Shown here: positions 14,705 through 23,821 of the stretch, one piece after another
Numbering within the stretch: the first letter of the stretch is position 1
How the letters are laid out: every line of letters begins with the position of its first letter
Origin: Burkholderia sp. WSM2230
GTDB lineage: Bacteria; Pseudomonadota; Gammaproteobacteria; Burkholderiales; Burkholderiaceae
Length of the DNA stretch: 64,000 nt
Reading direction: 5' to 3'
NCBI RefSeq assembly: GCF_000472445.1
Contig: NZ_AXAJ01000019.1
Coordinates: 44,782 to 108,781, forward strand
The notes under the pieces: generated by a model
What the model saw: only the letters and a program-made list of their open reading frames with translations
Told to the model about the DNA's origin: nothing
Database searches by the model: none
Position numbers and translations under genes: made by a program

Positions 14705-16273
14705 TTACTCGGTTGCCGGTCGCCGCATCGACCAGCTGCGCGCGGCGCGCGTCCTGGTGCGGGCCTGATGCCGCACTTCTACTGAAATGCCGCGGCGGGG
14801 CGCATCCTCGGCGAAACTGTCGAGCATTTCACGCACGTCGTGATCGACGAAGTCGGCGCGCGTCGCATCCGCGATCAGCGTTGCGCCGTCGGGAATCTGC
14901 TGCAGATAGTGCTTGAGCGGCACCTTGCCGAGAAACGACACGTCCTTGCGGAACGACAGCAAGTAGTGGTCGCCATGTTGCGCCAGCACGATAGGGCGGC
15001 GCAGATTCGCATACAACGCGAACAGCACGCTGCACAGAATGCCGAGCACGATGCCGATCAACAGGTCCGTCGCGAGCACGCCGACCAGCGTGACGATAAA
15101 CGGCGCGAAGGGCGCGAATCCCTGCCTGGCGACCGCGACGAACAGCGACGGCTTGGCGAGCTTGAGTCCCGTGAAAATCAGAATCGCTGCAAGGCAGGCG
15201 AGCGGGATCAGGTTGATGACGCTCGTCAGCGCGAACACGCTGACGAGCAGCAGCACGCCGTGGATGATTGCCGACAGCCGGCTTTGCGCGCCGGCATGCA
15301 CGTTCGCGGAACTGCGCACGATCACCGCGGTGATCGGCAGGCCGCCGATAGCGCCGGCAATCAGATTGCCCACGCCTTGGGCCTTCAGTTCGCGGTCCGG
15401 CGGCGCGGGGCGGCGCTCAGGGTCGATCTGCTCGACCGCTTCCAGACTCAGCAAGGTCTCGAGACTCGCGACGATCGCGAGCGTAATTGCCACGCGCCAC
15501 ACATCCGGATTGACGAGCTGGGCGAAATGCGGACCGAAGTCGGCCCATTCGAGCGCGACGCTCAAGGCAGCGAACGATTCGAGCGACGGCAACGCGACCC
15601 GGTGTTCGGCCTGTGGCGCGAGCGACGGCGCGAGCAGATTCAGCAGCAGCGTCGCGCCGATACCCAACAGCACGACGGCGAGCGGCGCGGGCACGATGCG
15701 CACGAGCGCGAAGCGGCGCATGGGGCGCGTTTCCCACGCCATCAGGATCGCCAATGAGAGCAGCGTGATCACGCACGCCACCACCGAAACGCCGCCGAAC
15801 GGCGCCATGATCGTGCCGGCCGTCTGAGCGGCGCCTTGCGCTTGCCCGTTGACGAGCCCGAGCGCGAGCGGGAACTGCTTGACGATCAGCAGGACACCGA
15901 TCGCGGCGAGCATGCCCTTGATGACCGGCGACGGCACATACGCGGCGAAGCGGCCCGCCTTAAGCATGCCGAAGCCGAACTGGATCGCGCCGGACAGCAG
16001 CACGGCCGCGAGGAACGCGGAAAAGCTGCCGAGCTGCGCAATGCCGTCGACGACGATCACGACGAGGCCCGCCGCGGGTCCGCTGACGCTCAGGCGCGAG
16101 CCGCTCAGAACGGCGACGACCAGCCCGCCGACGATGCCTGAGACGAGCCCGGCGAACGGCTCGACGCCGGACGCATTGGCAATGCCGAGGCACAGCGGCA
16201 GAGCCACCAGAAAGACGACGGTGCCCGCAAGCGCGTCGCGCTGAAACGTTGAAAAGAATTCTCGAAGATTCAT
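14705..16273 (-). CDS. SulP family anion (probable bicarbonate) transporter
   Basis: Inner-membrane transporter of 522 aa with the SulP/SLC26 core. N-terminal RDALAGTVVFLVALPLCLGIA is followed by repeated hydrophobic helices and the conserved SGPAAGLVVIV. A short STAS-like cytoplasmic domain covers about the last 90 residues. A beta carbonic anhydrase lies immediately upstream on the same strand, which suggests bicarbonate rather than sulfate as substrate; this is contextual inference. I chose the ATG at 16273 (MNLREFF). An in-frame ATG at 16288 adds five residues and is equally lacking a clear ribosome binding site. Confidence 0.9.
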   Translation of the reverse strand: MNLREFFSTFQRDALAGTVVFLVALPLCLGIANASGVEPFAGLVSGIVGGLVVAVLSGSRLSVSGPAAGLVVIVVDGIAQLGSFSAFLAAVLLSGAIQFGFGMLKAGRFAAYVPSPVIKGMLAAIGVLLIVKQFPLALGLVNGQAQGAAQTAGTIMAPFGGVSVVACVITLLSLAILMAWETRPMRRFALVRIVPAPLAVVLLGIGATLLLNLLAPSLAPQAEHRVALPSLESFAALSVALEWADFGPHFAQLVNPDVWRVAITLAIVASLETLLSLEAVEQIDPERRPAPPDRELKAQGVGNLIAGAIGGLPITAVIVRSSANVHAGAQSRLSAIIHGVLLLVSVFALTSVINLIPLACLAAILIFTGLKLAKPSLFVAVARQGFAPFAPFIVTLVGVLATDLLIGIVLGILCSVLFALYANLRRPIVLAQHGDHYLLSFRKDVSFLGKVPLKHYLQQIPDGATLIADATRADFVDHDVREMLDSFAEDAPRRGISVEVRHQARTRTRAARSWSMRRPATE

Positions 16274-16351
16274 GGTGTCGGGGCGCATGGGTTGATGCCT
16301 GATGACAGGCGAGGGCTGTACCGGATATGGCCGGCGCGAGGCGGCGCCGCG

Positions 16352-16987
16352 CTAGGCCGCGCTGTGGGCGGCTGTCTCGCAGGTCATCGCGTCGTCGGCC
16401 TCGTAGCCCGACGTGAGCACCTTCAGGCGCCCGTCTTCGAGCGCGAAGATCCAGCCGTGCACCAGCGGCGCGGGCTGTGCGTCGCGCACGATCGGATTCG
16501 CGCGAAGCTGGCGCACCTGCTCGAGCACGTTCAGTTCGGCGAGGCGGTCGACGCGCTCGCGTTCGCTCGCCCGCGCGTCGAGTTCGTCGCGATGCGTTCT
16601 CGCGAGCGAGCACAGCGGCGCGATACGGCGGTTCACATGTGGCAGCCCCGGATCGGGCGGCAGCAGCGAGGCGCGCACGCCGCCGCAGCCGTAGTGTCCG
16701 CAGACGATCACATGGCCGACCTGCAGCACGCGCACGGCGTATTCGAGAACGCTCGCGGAGTTGTCGTCGTCGGGATGAAAAAGGTTGGCGATGTTGCGGT
16801 GGACGAACAGGTCGCCCGGCTCGCAATGCGTAATGGTTTCAGCGGGCACGCGGCTGTCCGAGCAGCCGATCCACAGCACATGCGGATTCTGACCGCGCGC
16901 GAGATCGCGGAAAAACTCGGGGTTGCGCTCGGCGGTGTCGTGCGCCCATGCGACGTTGGCAACGAGAAGGCGTTTTGGACGATTCAT
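16352..16987 (-). CDS. can: Beta-class carbonic anhydrase
   Basis: Zinc enzyme of 211 aa that interconverts CO2 and bicarbonate in the cytoplasm. Zinc ligands Cys42 (in GCSDSRVP) and the His98/Cys101 pair (in CGHYGCGGV) are present, with the Asp44-Arg46 dyad. Length matches E. coli Can. The ATG at 16987 (MNRPKRLL) has GGAG nine bases upstream and gives the normal N-terminus; an upstream ATG at 17014 adds nine residues. It is probably transcribed with the SulP transporter 78 bases downstream. Confidence 0.93.
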   Translation of the reverse strand: MNRPKRLLVANVAWAHDTAERNPEFFRDLARGQNPHVLWIGCSDSRVPAETITHCEPGDLFVHRNIANLFHPDDDNSASVLEYAVRVLQVGHVIVCGHYGCGGVRASLLPPDPGLPHVNRRIAPLCSLARTHRDELDARASERERVDRLAELNVLEQVRQLRANPIVRDAQPAPLVHGWIFALEDGRLKVLTSGYEADDAMTCETAAHSAA

Positions 16988-17162
16988 CGATAGCGGCTCC
17001 ATAAAGGGGCGCATCGTCCGGTGCAGGAATCACGGCCGTGCCGTGTGGCCGCGCTTCATTTTGAAGGGCTCGGCCAGCACCGGATCAATGCTTACAAAAG
17101 CCTTTCTATCAAAAAATTAACCGCTTGTGTGTGAAATAAAATTCGTCGCCATGCAAAATAAA

Positions 17163-17192
17163 TAAAAAAAAGCCGCTTCGGGAGCGGCTTTT
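17163..17192 (-). terminator. Terminator between the lipoprotein and carbonic anhydrase genes
   Basis: AGCCGCT and AGCGGCT form a 7-bp stem with a 5-base loop. On the minus strand it runs into eight Ts, so it should end the lipoprotein transcript before the carbonic anhydrase promoter region. Confidence 0.8.
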
Positions 17193-17223
17193 GGAGATGC
17201 ATGCATATCGAATCACGCGCGGC

Positions 17224-17787
17224 CTAGAACAGGTTCCGGCGATCGGGATCGTGCAGCGGGTCGGGCGTTTTTTGCGTGAGACGCAGCACGCCCTGGTCGT
17301 CGAAATAGAAGCTGAACATCATGTACCAGTAGTTGTCTTCGAGATAGCGATAGGTCCAGACTTCGCGCTTCATCAACGGGAAATACGAGGTCTCCACCGG
17401 GCGGCCGAAATTCACCAGCACCTCGCCCCTGGTCCACTTGCCGACCTCGGCGCGATAGAACTCGTTGGGCTGCAAGACCTGGCGCACATTCACGATCTTG
17501 CCCGACGCATCGATGTCGGCCGCGGTGGTGGTTTCTCCCATCGGCTGGGTGGGCCACATCAGCCGCTTGCCGCCGTTCGGCAGATCGTAGGTTTCGCGCG
17601 GCGGGCCGAGGCGTGCAACGATCGTCGACGCGTCCGCGCCCTGCTGATACTGCTGCCAGGGCTGCGCGCAGCCGGCTAGCGTCAGCGCGGCGAGACAGAC
17701 GAGTGCCGCGCGGTGCGCGCGCCGGGCGGCCGGCGCCCCCGAAGAGGCCGCCTTGCGGTGACGGCGGGCAAGCAGGCGGTTGAGCAT
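17224..17787 (-). CDS. Predicted outer-membrane or periplasmic lipoprotein
   Basis: Protein of 187 aa with an Arg-rich n-region, a hydrophobic stretch and the lipobox LAGC at Cys40, so it should be lipidated. The mature part begins with a BamE/SmpA-like pattern (QGADASTIVARLGPPRETYDL) and later has WTYRYLEDNYWYMMFSFYF. The ATG at 17787 is preceded by GGAGG. An open frame extends upstream to 17883 but lacks a signal. The gene is monocistronic with its own terminator. Function is not recognised; similarity to outer-membrane assembly lipoproteins is weak. Confidence 0.8.
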   Translation of the reverse strand: MLNRLLARRHRKAASSGAPAARRAHRAALVCLAALTLAGCAQPWQQYQQGADASTIVARLGPPRETYDLPNGGKRLMWPTQPMGETTTAADIDASGKIVNVRQVLQPNEFYRAEVGKWTRGEVLVNFGRPVETSYFPLMKREVWTYRYLEDNYWYMMFSFYFDDQGVLRLTQKTPDPLHDPDRRNLF

Positions 17788-17914
17788 GAATTCCTCCAGT
17801 GACTTTTTCAAATAGCGGTTTTTATCGTCAACATGGATCATTTTGACATGCGCCGCCGCAAAATGATTTGCTCGCCTGCACATCGGCCGGCTGCAAGATA
17901 GCGGCGCGAGCGGC

Positions 17915-17944
17915 TTGCCTATTGCGTTGCCGACGCCCTATGAT
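17915..17944 (+). promoter_or_regulatory. Candidate promoter of the periplasmic binding protein gene
   Basis: TTGCCT at 17915-17920 and TATGAT at 17939-17944, spacer 18 bases, 32 bases before the ATG at 17977. Confidence 0.5.
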
Positions 17945-17976
17945 CCGCGCTTTGACGAATCAGACGGGCACGGACG

Positions 17977-19290
17977 ATGGCGATGTGGCACAGGAAGACG
18001 GCGGTGGTATTGGCGGCAATCTCGGTGGCGGCCGCGAACTGGGCCGTCGCGGCCGACATGGCGGCCACGGGGGCCACGACGCCGGCGCTGCCCAAGCCGG
18101 CCGGCGCGCCGATCCAGCTTGCGCTGATCGAGGGCATGTCCGGCCCGTTCGCGAACGCGGGCGCGGCGGTGGAGCGCAATCTGCGCTTTGGCGTCGAGCA
18201 GGTCAACGCGCGTGGCGGCGTGCGGCTCGCCGACGGTGCGCATCCGCTCGAGCTTGTCGTGCTGGACAGCAAGGGCGGCACCGAAGAGGCGCTCACGCAA
18301 CTGCGCGCGGCGGCCGATCGTCGCATCGGCTATATCCTGCAGGGCAACAGCTCGGCGGTCGCCGCCGCGCTGATCGGCGCAATCGACAAGCAGAACGCCC
18401 GCGAGCCAGGCAATCGCGAGCTGTTCCTCAATTATTCCGCCGACGACCCCGCACTGACCAACGCCAACTGCAGCTTCTGGCATTTTCGCTTCGACGCGCA
18501 CGCCGGCATGCGCATGGACGCACTCGCTGACGTGATCCAGCGCGACAAGACGCTGAAGAAGGTGTACCTGCTGAATCAGGACTACAGCTTCGGGCATGAC
18601 GTCAGCAGCCTCGCGCGTTCCGCGCTGCGGGCGAAACGCCCGGACATCGCCGTGGTCGGCGACGAGTTCCATCCGATCGGCCGCGTCAAGGACTTCGCGC
18701 CGTACATCGCCAAACTGCGCGCAAGCGGCGCGGATGCCGTAATCACCGGAAACTGGGGCAACGACCTGACGCTGCTCGTAAAGGCGGCGCGCGAGCAGGG
18801 TCTCGACACCAGGTTCTATACGTTCTACGGCAACAGCCTGGGCGCGCCGGCCGCGCTCGGCGAGGCGGGCGTCGGGCGCGTGGTCGCGGTGGCCGACTGG
18901 CATCCGAACGCGGGCGGCCCGGCCTCGGACGCCTGGTACGAGGCGTTCCGCGCGCGTTTCCCGGCCGCGCAGGACGACTACCCGGTATTGCGCATGCCTT
19001 TGATGATCGAAACCCTGGCCGCGGCGATGAACCGCGCGAAGAGCGCCGACCCGACGGCGGTCGCGCGGGCGCTGGAAGGCATCCGCTTCGACAACGGCTT
19101 TCACGCGTCGTGGATGCGGGCGGAGGATCATCAACTGATTCAGCCCCTTTACGTGATGGAAATGGACAAGGCCGGCACGCGCGACGTGCGTTTCGACAAC
19201 GAAGGCTCGGGCTTCGGCTTTCGCACGGTGCTGGCGCTGCCGGCGGAGCGCACCGTGCCGCCGACCGTGTGCAGGATGAAGCGGCCCTGA
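17977..19290 (+). CDS. Periplasmic substrate-binding protein, branched-chain amino acid type
   Basis: Exported binding protein of 437 aa. A signal peptide covers about residues 1-26 (MAMWHRKTAVVLAAISVAAA start). The type I periplasmic binding fold follows: IQLALIEGMSGPFANAG, then LELVVLDSKGGTEEALTQLR and GNSSAVAAALIGAI. This family delivers amino acids, amides or urea to LIV-type ABC transporters. No permease or ATPase gene is adjacent, so it is an orphan here and its ligand cannot be inferred. Confidence 0.88.
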   Translation: MAMWHRKTAVVLAAISVAAANWAVAADMAATGATTPALPKPAGAPIQLALIEGMSGPFANAGAAVERNLRFGVEQVNARGGVRLADGAHPLELVVLDSKGGTEEALTQLRAAADRRIGYILQGNSSAVAAALIGAIDKQNAREPGNRELFLNYSADDPALTNANCSFWHFRFDAHAGMRMDALADVIQRDKTLKKVYLLNQDYSFGHDVSSLARSALRAKRPDIAVVGDEFHPIGRVKDFAPYIAKLRASGADAVITGNWGNDLTLLVKAAREQGLDTRFYTFYGNSLGAPAALGEAGVGRVVAVADWHPNAGGPASDAWYEAFRARFPAAQDDYPVLRMPLMIETLAAAMNRAKSADPTAVARALEGIRFDNGFHASWMRAEDHQLIQPLYVMEMDKAGTRDVRFDNEGSGFGFRTVLALPAERTVPPTVCRMKRP

Positions 19291-19403
19291 ACGTCCAGCG
19301 GCGCAGGCTGGGGCGCTGTGCGGCGCGGTGCCCGCGGTGTCTTGCGTTGCCGTCTGCGGCCACGATCGGGCCTTACTCGGCGGGTTCGCGGCGGGTTCGT
19401 GCT

Positions 19404-19413
19404 GTGCTACAAT
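19404..19413 (+). promoter_or_regulatory. Extended -10 promoter upstream of rpsO
   Basis: TGTGC followed by TACAAT (19408-19413) gives an extended -10 element; no good -35 is visible. It lies 130 bases upstream of rpsO in a 253-base gap that shows no other feature. Confidence 0.5.
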
Positions 19414-19543
19414 ACGCGTCCCGTTGCGGTGCAGGCGGTCCGCAAGCTGTCTGAAAAGGCGGTTTGCAGCGCCAGTTCGCATGGGTAATTCACGGCACGG
19501 CCTTTCTTCCGTGACCGCCTGTCCAGTTCTCAAGGAAATCGAC

Positions 19544-19816
19544 ATGTCCGCAGTTGACACAAGCAAGAAGTCCGAAGTCGTCGCGCAATTCGCACGCGCA
19601 GCCAACGACACCGGCTCCCCCGAAGTTCAGGTCGCGCTGCTCACGACCCGCATCAACGAACTCACCGTTCACTTCAAGGCACACGCGAAAGATCACCACA
19701 GCCGCCGCGGTCTGCTGCGCATGGTGAGCCGCCGCCGCAAGCTGCTCGACTACCTGAAGGGTAAGGACGCGGATCGTTACCGCGCACTGATCGAGAAGCT
19801 GGGCCTGCGTAAGTAA
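19544..19816 (+). CDS. rpsO: 30S ribosomal protein S15
   Basis: Ribosomal protein of 90 aa that binds the central domain of 16S rRNA during small-subunit assembly. The sequence is typical throughout: TGSPEVQVALLTTRINELTVH, then HHSRRGLLRMVSRRRKLLDYL. CAAGGAAATCGAC precedes the ATG. As in most proteobacteria, pnp follows on the same strand. A terminator-like hairpin at 19847-19889 lies between them, so read-through or a second promoter must supply pnp. Confidence 0.97.
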   Translation: MSAVDTSKKSEVVAQFARAANDTGSPEVQVALLTTRINELTVHFKAHAKDHHSRRGLLRMVSRRRKLLDYLKGKDADRYRALIEKLGLRK

Positions 19817-19846
19817 GCGGCCGGTAAGCGGCCAGTCGTTCAGCAA

Positions 19847-19889
19847 GATGCCTGTGTCAGTTCCGCTGATGCAGGCATTTTGTTTTTGC
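19847..19889 (+). terminator. Terminator-like hairpin after rpsO
   Basis: ATGCCTG (19848-19854) pairs with CAGGCAT, with an inner TCA/TGA pairing, followed by TTTTGTTTTTG. Confidence 0.7.
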
Positions 19890-20220
19890 GCGGTGTGCTT
19901 CGTGTGAGGCGCACCGCCGCTTCGCAGCGGCGTGTCGGTTCGTGCGGCGGAGCGCGAGGCGGTAAAAGCAGTCAAAGCAGTAAAGAGCAGGTTCAGGAAG
20001 CAAAAAGCAGTAGTAGAACAAGCACAAATAGAAACATGGCCGGGCTTCAGGGCGGAGCTTTGTGTCATTCCAGCGGTTCGCGCGCTCAACTGGCGTTCGC
20101 ATGTCAGCGACGCAGCACGTGGCTCTCTGGAATGGCATAACACTACTCTTCCCATGCGGCGCCGGTCCTGGCGTTGCCGCGCCGCTTCTGTTCCGCGCGG
20201 CATTACGATGAGGAAAAGCA
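19890..20220 (+). other. Long leader region of pnp with repeats and an inverted repeat
   Basis: This stretch of about 330 bases has no convincing gene. It holds a purine-rich segment with degenerate AAAGCAGT repeats (about 19974-20040) and an inverted repeat CATTCCAG (20066-20073) / CTGGAATG (20127-20134). In E. coli the pnp leader forms a stem cut by RNase III and is the site of PNPase autoregulation. A comparable role here is an inference. Confidence 0.5.
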
Positions 20221-22368
20221 ATGACTATGTTCAGCAAGGTCGTCAAAGAATTTAAGTGGGGACAACACAACGTTCGCCTGGAAACCGGTGAAATCGCTCG
20301 CCAGGCGAGCGGCGCGGTGATCGTCGACGTCGAAGACACCGTGGTTCTCGCAACCGTGGTCGGCGCGAAGACTGCCAAGCCGGGCCAGGACTTCTTTCCG
20401 CTGACCGTCGACTATCTCGAGAAGACCTACGCCGCCGGCAAGATTCCGGGCGGCTTCTTCCGCCGCGAAGGCCGTCCGTCGGAAGGCGAAACGCTGATCT
20501 CGCGCCTGATCGACCGCCCGTTGCGTCCGCTCTTCCCGGAAGGCTTCTACAACGAAGTGCAGGTCGTCATCCACGTTCTGTCGCTGAACCCGGATATTCC
20601 TGCTGACATTCCCGCGCTGATCGGCGCGTCGGCGGCGCTCGCCGTGTCCGGCCTGCCGTTCAATGGGCCGGTCGGCGCAGCGCGCGTGGCTTACATCAAC
20701 AACGAATACGTGCTGAACCCGACGCGTCCGCAAATGAAGGACTCGGCCCTCGACCTCGTGGTCGCCGGTACGGAGCGCGCGGTGCTGATGGTGGAATCGG
20801 AAGCGCAGCAACTGAGCGAAGAAGTGATGCTCGGCGCCGTTGTGTTCGGCCACGAGCAGATGCAAGTCGCGATCGACGCAATTCACGATCTGGTCCGCGA
20901 AGGCGGCAAGCCGGAATGGGATTGGCAGCCGGCCGCGAAGAACGAGCCGCTGATCGCGCGCGTGACGGAGCTGGCGCAAGCTGAAATGCTTGCTGCCTAC
21001 CAGATCCGCGACAAGCAGGCCCGTTCGACCAAGCTGAAGGAAGTCTACGCAGCGGTTTCCGCAAAGCTGGAAGAAGAAGCCGCGGCAAGCGGCACGGTGG
21101 CCGCCGACAAGGCAACCGTCGGCAATGTGCTGTTCGACATCGAAGCGAAGATCGTTCGTACGCAGATCCTGAATGGCGAGCCGCGTATCGACGGCCGCGA
21201 CACCCGCACGGTGCGCCCGATCGAAATCCGCACCGGCGTGCTGCCGCGTACCCACGGCTCGGCGCTCTTCACGCGCGGCGAAACGCAGGCGCTGGTGGTG
21301 GCCACGCTCGGCACGAAGGGCGACGAGCAGAACATCGACGCGCTCGAAGGCGAGTACCGCGAGCGCTTCATGCTTCACTACAACATGCCGCCGTTCGCGA
21401 CCGGCGAAACGGGCCGCGTCGGTTCGCCGAAGCGCCGTGAAATCGGTCATGGCCGTCTGGCCAAGCGCGCGCTGGCGGCATGCCTGCCGAGCGCCGACGA
21501 ATTCGGCTACTCGATCCGCGTCGTGTCGGAAATTACGGAATCGAACGGTTCTTCGTCGATGGCTTCGGTGTGCGGCGGCTGCCTCGCGCTGATGGACGCC
21601 GGCGTGCCGATGAAGGCGCACGTCGCCGGCATCGCGATGGGCCTGATTCTGGAAGGCAACAAGTTTGCCGTGCTGACCGACATCCTCGGCGACGAAGACC
21701 ACCTCGGCGACATGGACTTCAAGGTGGCGGGCACCGAGCAAGGCGTGACCGCGCTGCAGATGGACATCAAGATCCAGGGCATCACGAAGGAAATCATGCA
21801 GGTTGCCCTCGCGCAAGCGAAGGAAGGCCGCATGCACATCCTCGGCAAGATGACTTCGGCTGTGTCGGGCGCGAACACGCAGTTGTCGGAATTCGCACCG
21901 CGCATGATCACCATCAAGATCAATCCGGAAAAGATCCGCGACGTGATCGGCAAGGGCGGTTCGGTAATTCGTGCGCTGACGGAAGAAACCGGTACGACGA
22001 TCGATATTTCCGACGACGGCGTAGTCACCATCGCTAGCACCAGCAGCGAAGGTATGGCCGAGGCGAAGAAGCGTATCGAGAACATCACGCTGGAAGTCGA
22101 AGTGGGCCAGGTGTACGAAGGTACGGTGCTCAAGCTGCTCGATTTCGGCGCGATCGTGAACATTCTGCCAGGCAAAGATGGTCTTCTGCACATCTCCGAA
22201 ATCGCCAACGAGCGCATCAAGGACATCAACGACTACCTGAAGGACGGCCAGCAGGTGAAGGTCAAGGTCATCCAGACGGACGAGAAGGGCCGCGTGCGTT
22301 TGTCGGCGAAGGCGTTGCTGAACGACGGCGCGCCGAGCGCACCGCAAGGCGAGCCGACGCAGCAGTAA
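20221..22368 (+). CDS. pnp: Polyribonucleotide nucleotidyltransferase (PNPase)
   Basis: 3'-5' phosphorolytic exoribonuclease of 715 aa, a trimeric cytoplasmic enzyme and degradosome component. Two RNase PH-like domains are present (the first begins ETGEIARQASGAVIVDVEDT; the second about residues 315-545). The KH domain has GKGGSVIRALTEETG near 577-591, and the C-terminal S1 domain begins near 622 (GQVYEGTVLKLLDFGAIV). GAGGA sits six bases before the ATG. A GC-rich terminator at 22384-22418 follows. Confidence 0.97.
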   Translation: MTMFSKVVKEFKWGQHNVRLETGEIARQASGAVIVDVEDTVVLATVVGAKTAKPGQDFFPLTVDYLEKTYAAGKIPGGFFRREGRPSEGETLISRLIDRPLRPLFPEGFYNEVQVVIHVLSLNPDIPADIPALIGASAALAVSGLPFNGPVGAARVAYINNEYVLNPTRPQMKDSALDLVVAGTERAVLMVESEAQQLSEEVMLGAVVFGHEQMQVAIDAIHDLVREGGKPEWDWQPAAKNEPLIARVTELAQAEMLAAYQIRDKQARSTKLKEVYAAVSAKLEEEAAASGTVAADKATVGNVLFDIEAKIVRTQILNGEPRIDGRDTRTVRPIEIRTGVLPRTHGSALFTRGETQALVVATLGTKGDEQNIDALEGEYRERFMLHYNMPPFATGETGRVGSPKRREIGHGRLAKRALAACLPSADEFGYSIRVVSEITESNGSSSMASVCGGCLALMDAGVPMKAHVAGIAMGLILEGNKFAVLTDILGDEDHLGDMDFKVAGTEQGVTALQMDIKIQGITKEIMQVALAQAKEGRMHILGKMTSAVSGANTQLSEFAPRMITIKINPEKIRDVIGKGGSVIRALTEETGTTIDISDDGVVTIASTSSEGMAEAKKRIENITLEVEVGQVYEGTVLKLLDFGAIVNILPGKDGLLHISEIANERIKDINDYLKDGQQVKVKVIQTDEKGRVRLSAKALLNDGAPSAPQGEPTQQ

Positions 22369-22383
22369 AGCGTTAGCAGCATG

Positions 22384-22418
22384 ACGGCCGGCAGCGCGAA
22401 TGCGCGCCGGCCGTTTTT
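22384..22418 (+). terminator. Rho-independent terminator after pnp
   Basis: ACGGCCGGC pairs perfectly with GCCGGCCGT, followed by TTTTT. Confidence 0.88.
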
Positions 22419-22626
22419 CTTGGTGGCCACAGGCTGGATTGCGTTGCAGATGGATGCCGGCGCCCGCAAGCGGTACTCTGCCTGCATCGGGCGGTTTGGC
22501 GAAAATCGGACGACCCGCACGTGATTGCCGCGATCCAGCGACAATGCGAATCAGGTCCACATAAGCGTCGACGAAAGCGCGGACCAACCCGGTATGCAAC
22601 GCAATCCAATCTTGGAGCTGACGCAG

Positions 22627-23643
22627 ATGAAAGCGATTGAAATCACGGAATTCGGAGCGCCGGAAGTGCTCAAGCTCGCCGAGCGGCCTACGCCGCAACC
22701 GAAGGCGGGCGAGGTGCTGATCAAGGTGACGGCTTTTGGCATCAATCGTCCCGACGTGTTTCAGCGCAAGGGCGCCTATGCGCCGCCTCCGGGCGCATCC
22801 GACCTGCCGGGGCTGGAAGTGGCCGGAGAGATCGTCGGCGGCGACATCGACGGGAAGAACAATCCGTTCGGGCTGAAAATCGGCGACCGCGTGTGTGCAT
22901 TGCTGGCGGGCGGCGGCTACGCCGAATATGCCGTGGCGCCGCTTTTGCAGTGCCTGCCCGTGCCGAACGGTTTGTCGGATGTCGAGGCGGCCTCGCTGCC
23001 GGAGACATTCTTCACCGTGTGGAGCAACGTGTTCGACCGCGCGCAGCTCGGCAAGGGCGAGGGTGGCGCGAACGAAACGCTGCTGGTGCAGGGCGGTTCG
23101 AGCGGCATCGGCGTGACCGCGATCCAGATCGCGCATGCGCTGGGCTTTCGCGTGTTCGCGACCGCGGGCTCGGACGAGAAATGCCGCGCGTGCGAAGCAC
23201 TGGGGGCCGAGCGGGCGATCAACTACAAGACCGAAGATTTCGTCGAGGTGATCAAGTCGCTGACCAACGACCGTGGCGTCGACGTGGTCCTCGACATGGT
23301 GGCGGGCAGTTACGTGTCCCGCGAGCTGACGGCGCTGGCGGACGGCGGGCGCATCGTGCTGATCGCGCTGTTGGGCGGCGCGAAGGCGGAACTGAATCTG
23401 AACGAGGTGCTGCGCCGCCGCTTGACGCTGACCGGTTCGACCTTGCGTCCGCGGCCGGTGGAATTCAAGGCGAAAATCGCCGCGCAGCTCAAGGAGCAGG
23501 TGTGGCCGCATCTGGAAGCCGGGCGGATCAAGCCGGTGGTGCATCGCGTGTTTCCCGCTGCCGAGGCCGCCGAGGCGCACACGTTGATGGAGAGCAGCAC
23601 GCACGTCGGCAAGATCGTGCTGACGTGGGGTCAGGAGGCTTGA
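22627..23643 (+). CDS. NAD(P)H quinone oxidoreductase, zinc-less MDR family (PIG3-like)
   Basis: Medium-chain reductase of 338 aa, probably reducing quinones with NADPH in the cytoplasm. The N-terminal GroES-like domain contains GINRPDVFQRKGAY and PGLEVAGEIV. The Rossmann domain has the NADPH loop QGGSSGIGVTAIQIA (near 155) and YKTEDFVEVI. Zinc-ligand cysteines of alcohol dehydrogenases are absent. I chose the ATG at 22627 (MKAIEITEFG), the family N-terminus, rather than the upstream in-frame ATGs at 22525-22594. Confidence 0.9.
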   Translation: MKAIEITEFGAPEVLKLAERPTPQPKAGEVLIKVTAFGINRPDVFQRKGAYAPPPGASDLPGLEVAGEIVGGDIDGKNNPFGLKIGDRVCALLAGGGYAEYAVAPLLQCLPVPNGLSDVEAASLPETFFTVWSNVFDRAQLGKGEGGANETLLVQGGSSGIGVTAIQIAHALGFRVFATAGSDEKCRACEALGAERAINYKTEDFVEVIKSLTNDRGVDVVLDMVAGSYVSRELTALADGGRIVLIALLGGAKAELNLNEVLRRRLTLTGSTLRPRPVEFKAKIAAQLKEQVWPHLEAGRIKPVVHRVFPAAEAAEAHTLMESSTHVGKIVLTWGQEA

Positions 23644-23683
23644 TGTAAGCCGTCCGGGTGCGGGTCGGCGCGTACGTGTTCGT

Positions 23684-23712
23684 TTGACCCGATCTCCCCC
23701 ACGCAGTAAAAT
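23684..23712 (+). promoter_or_regulatory. Sigma-70 promoter of tpiA-secG
   Basis: TTGACC at 23684-23689 and TAAAAT at 23707-23712 with a 17-base spacer, about 110 bases before the tpiA start. Confidence 0.65.
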
Positions 23713-23821
23713 TGCGCGTTTTGCGCGCGCCGTATGAATCCGAAAGGCGGACTGTAAGCGCAACGAAACACGCGCCACAACGCCCAAGGCCCGCCGTCAA
23801 CAGAAACGACAAGACGAGACA

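Noticed and set aside
20203..23787. Open frame of 1194 codons on the minus strand
   Set aside because: It lies antisense to pnp and the quinone oxidoreductase gene, has Arg/His/Asp-biased composition typical of a GC-rich shadow frame and no recognisable domain.
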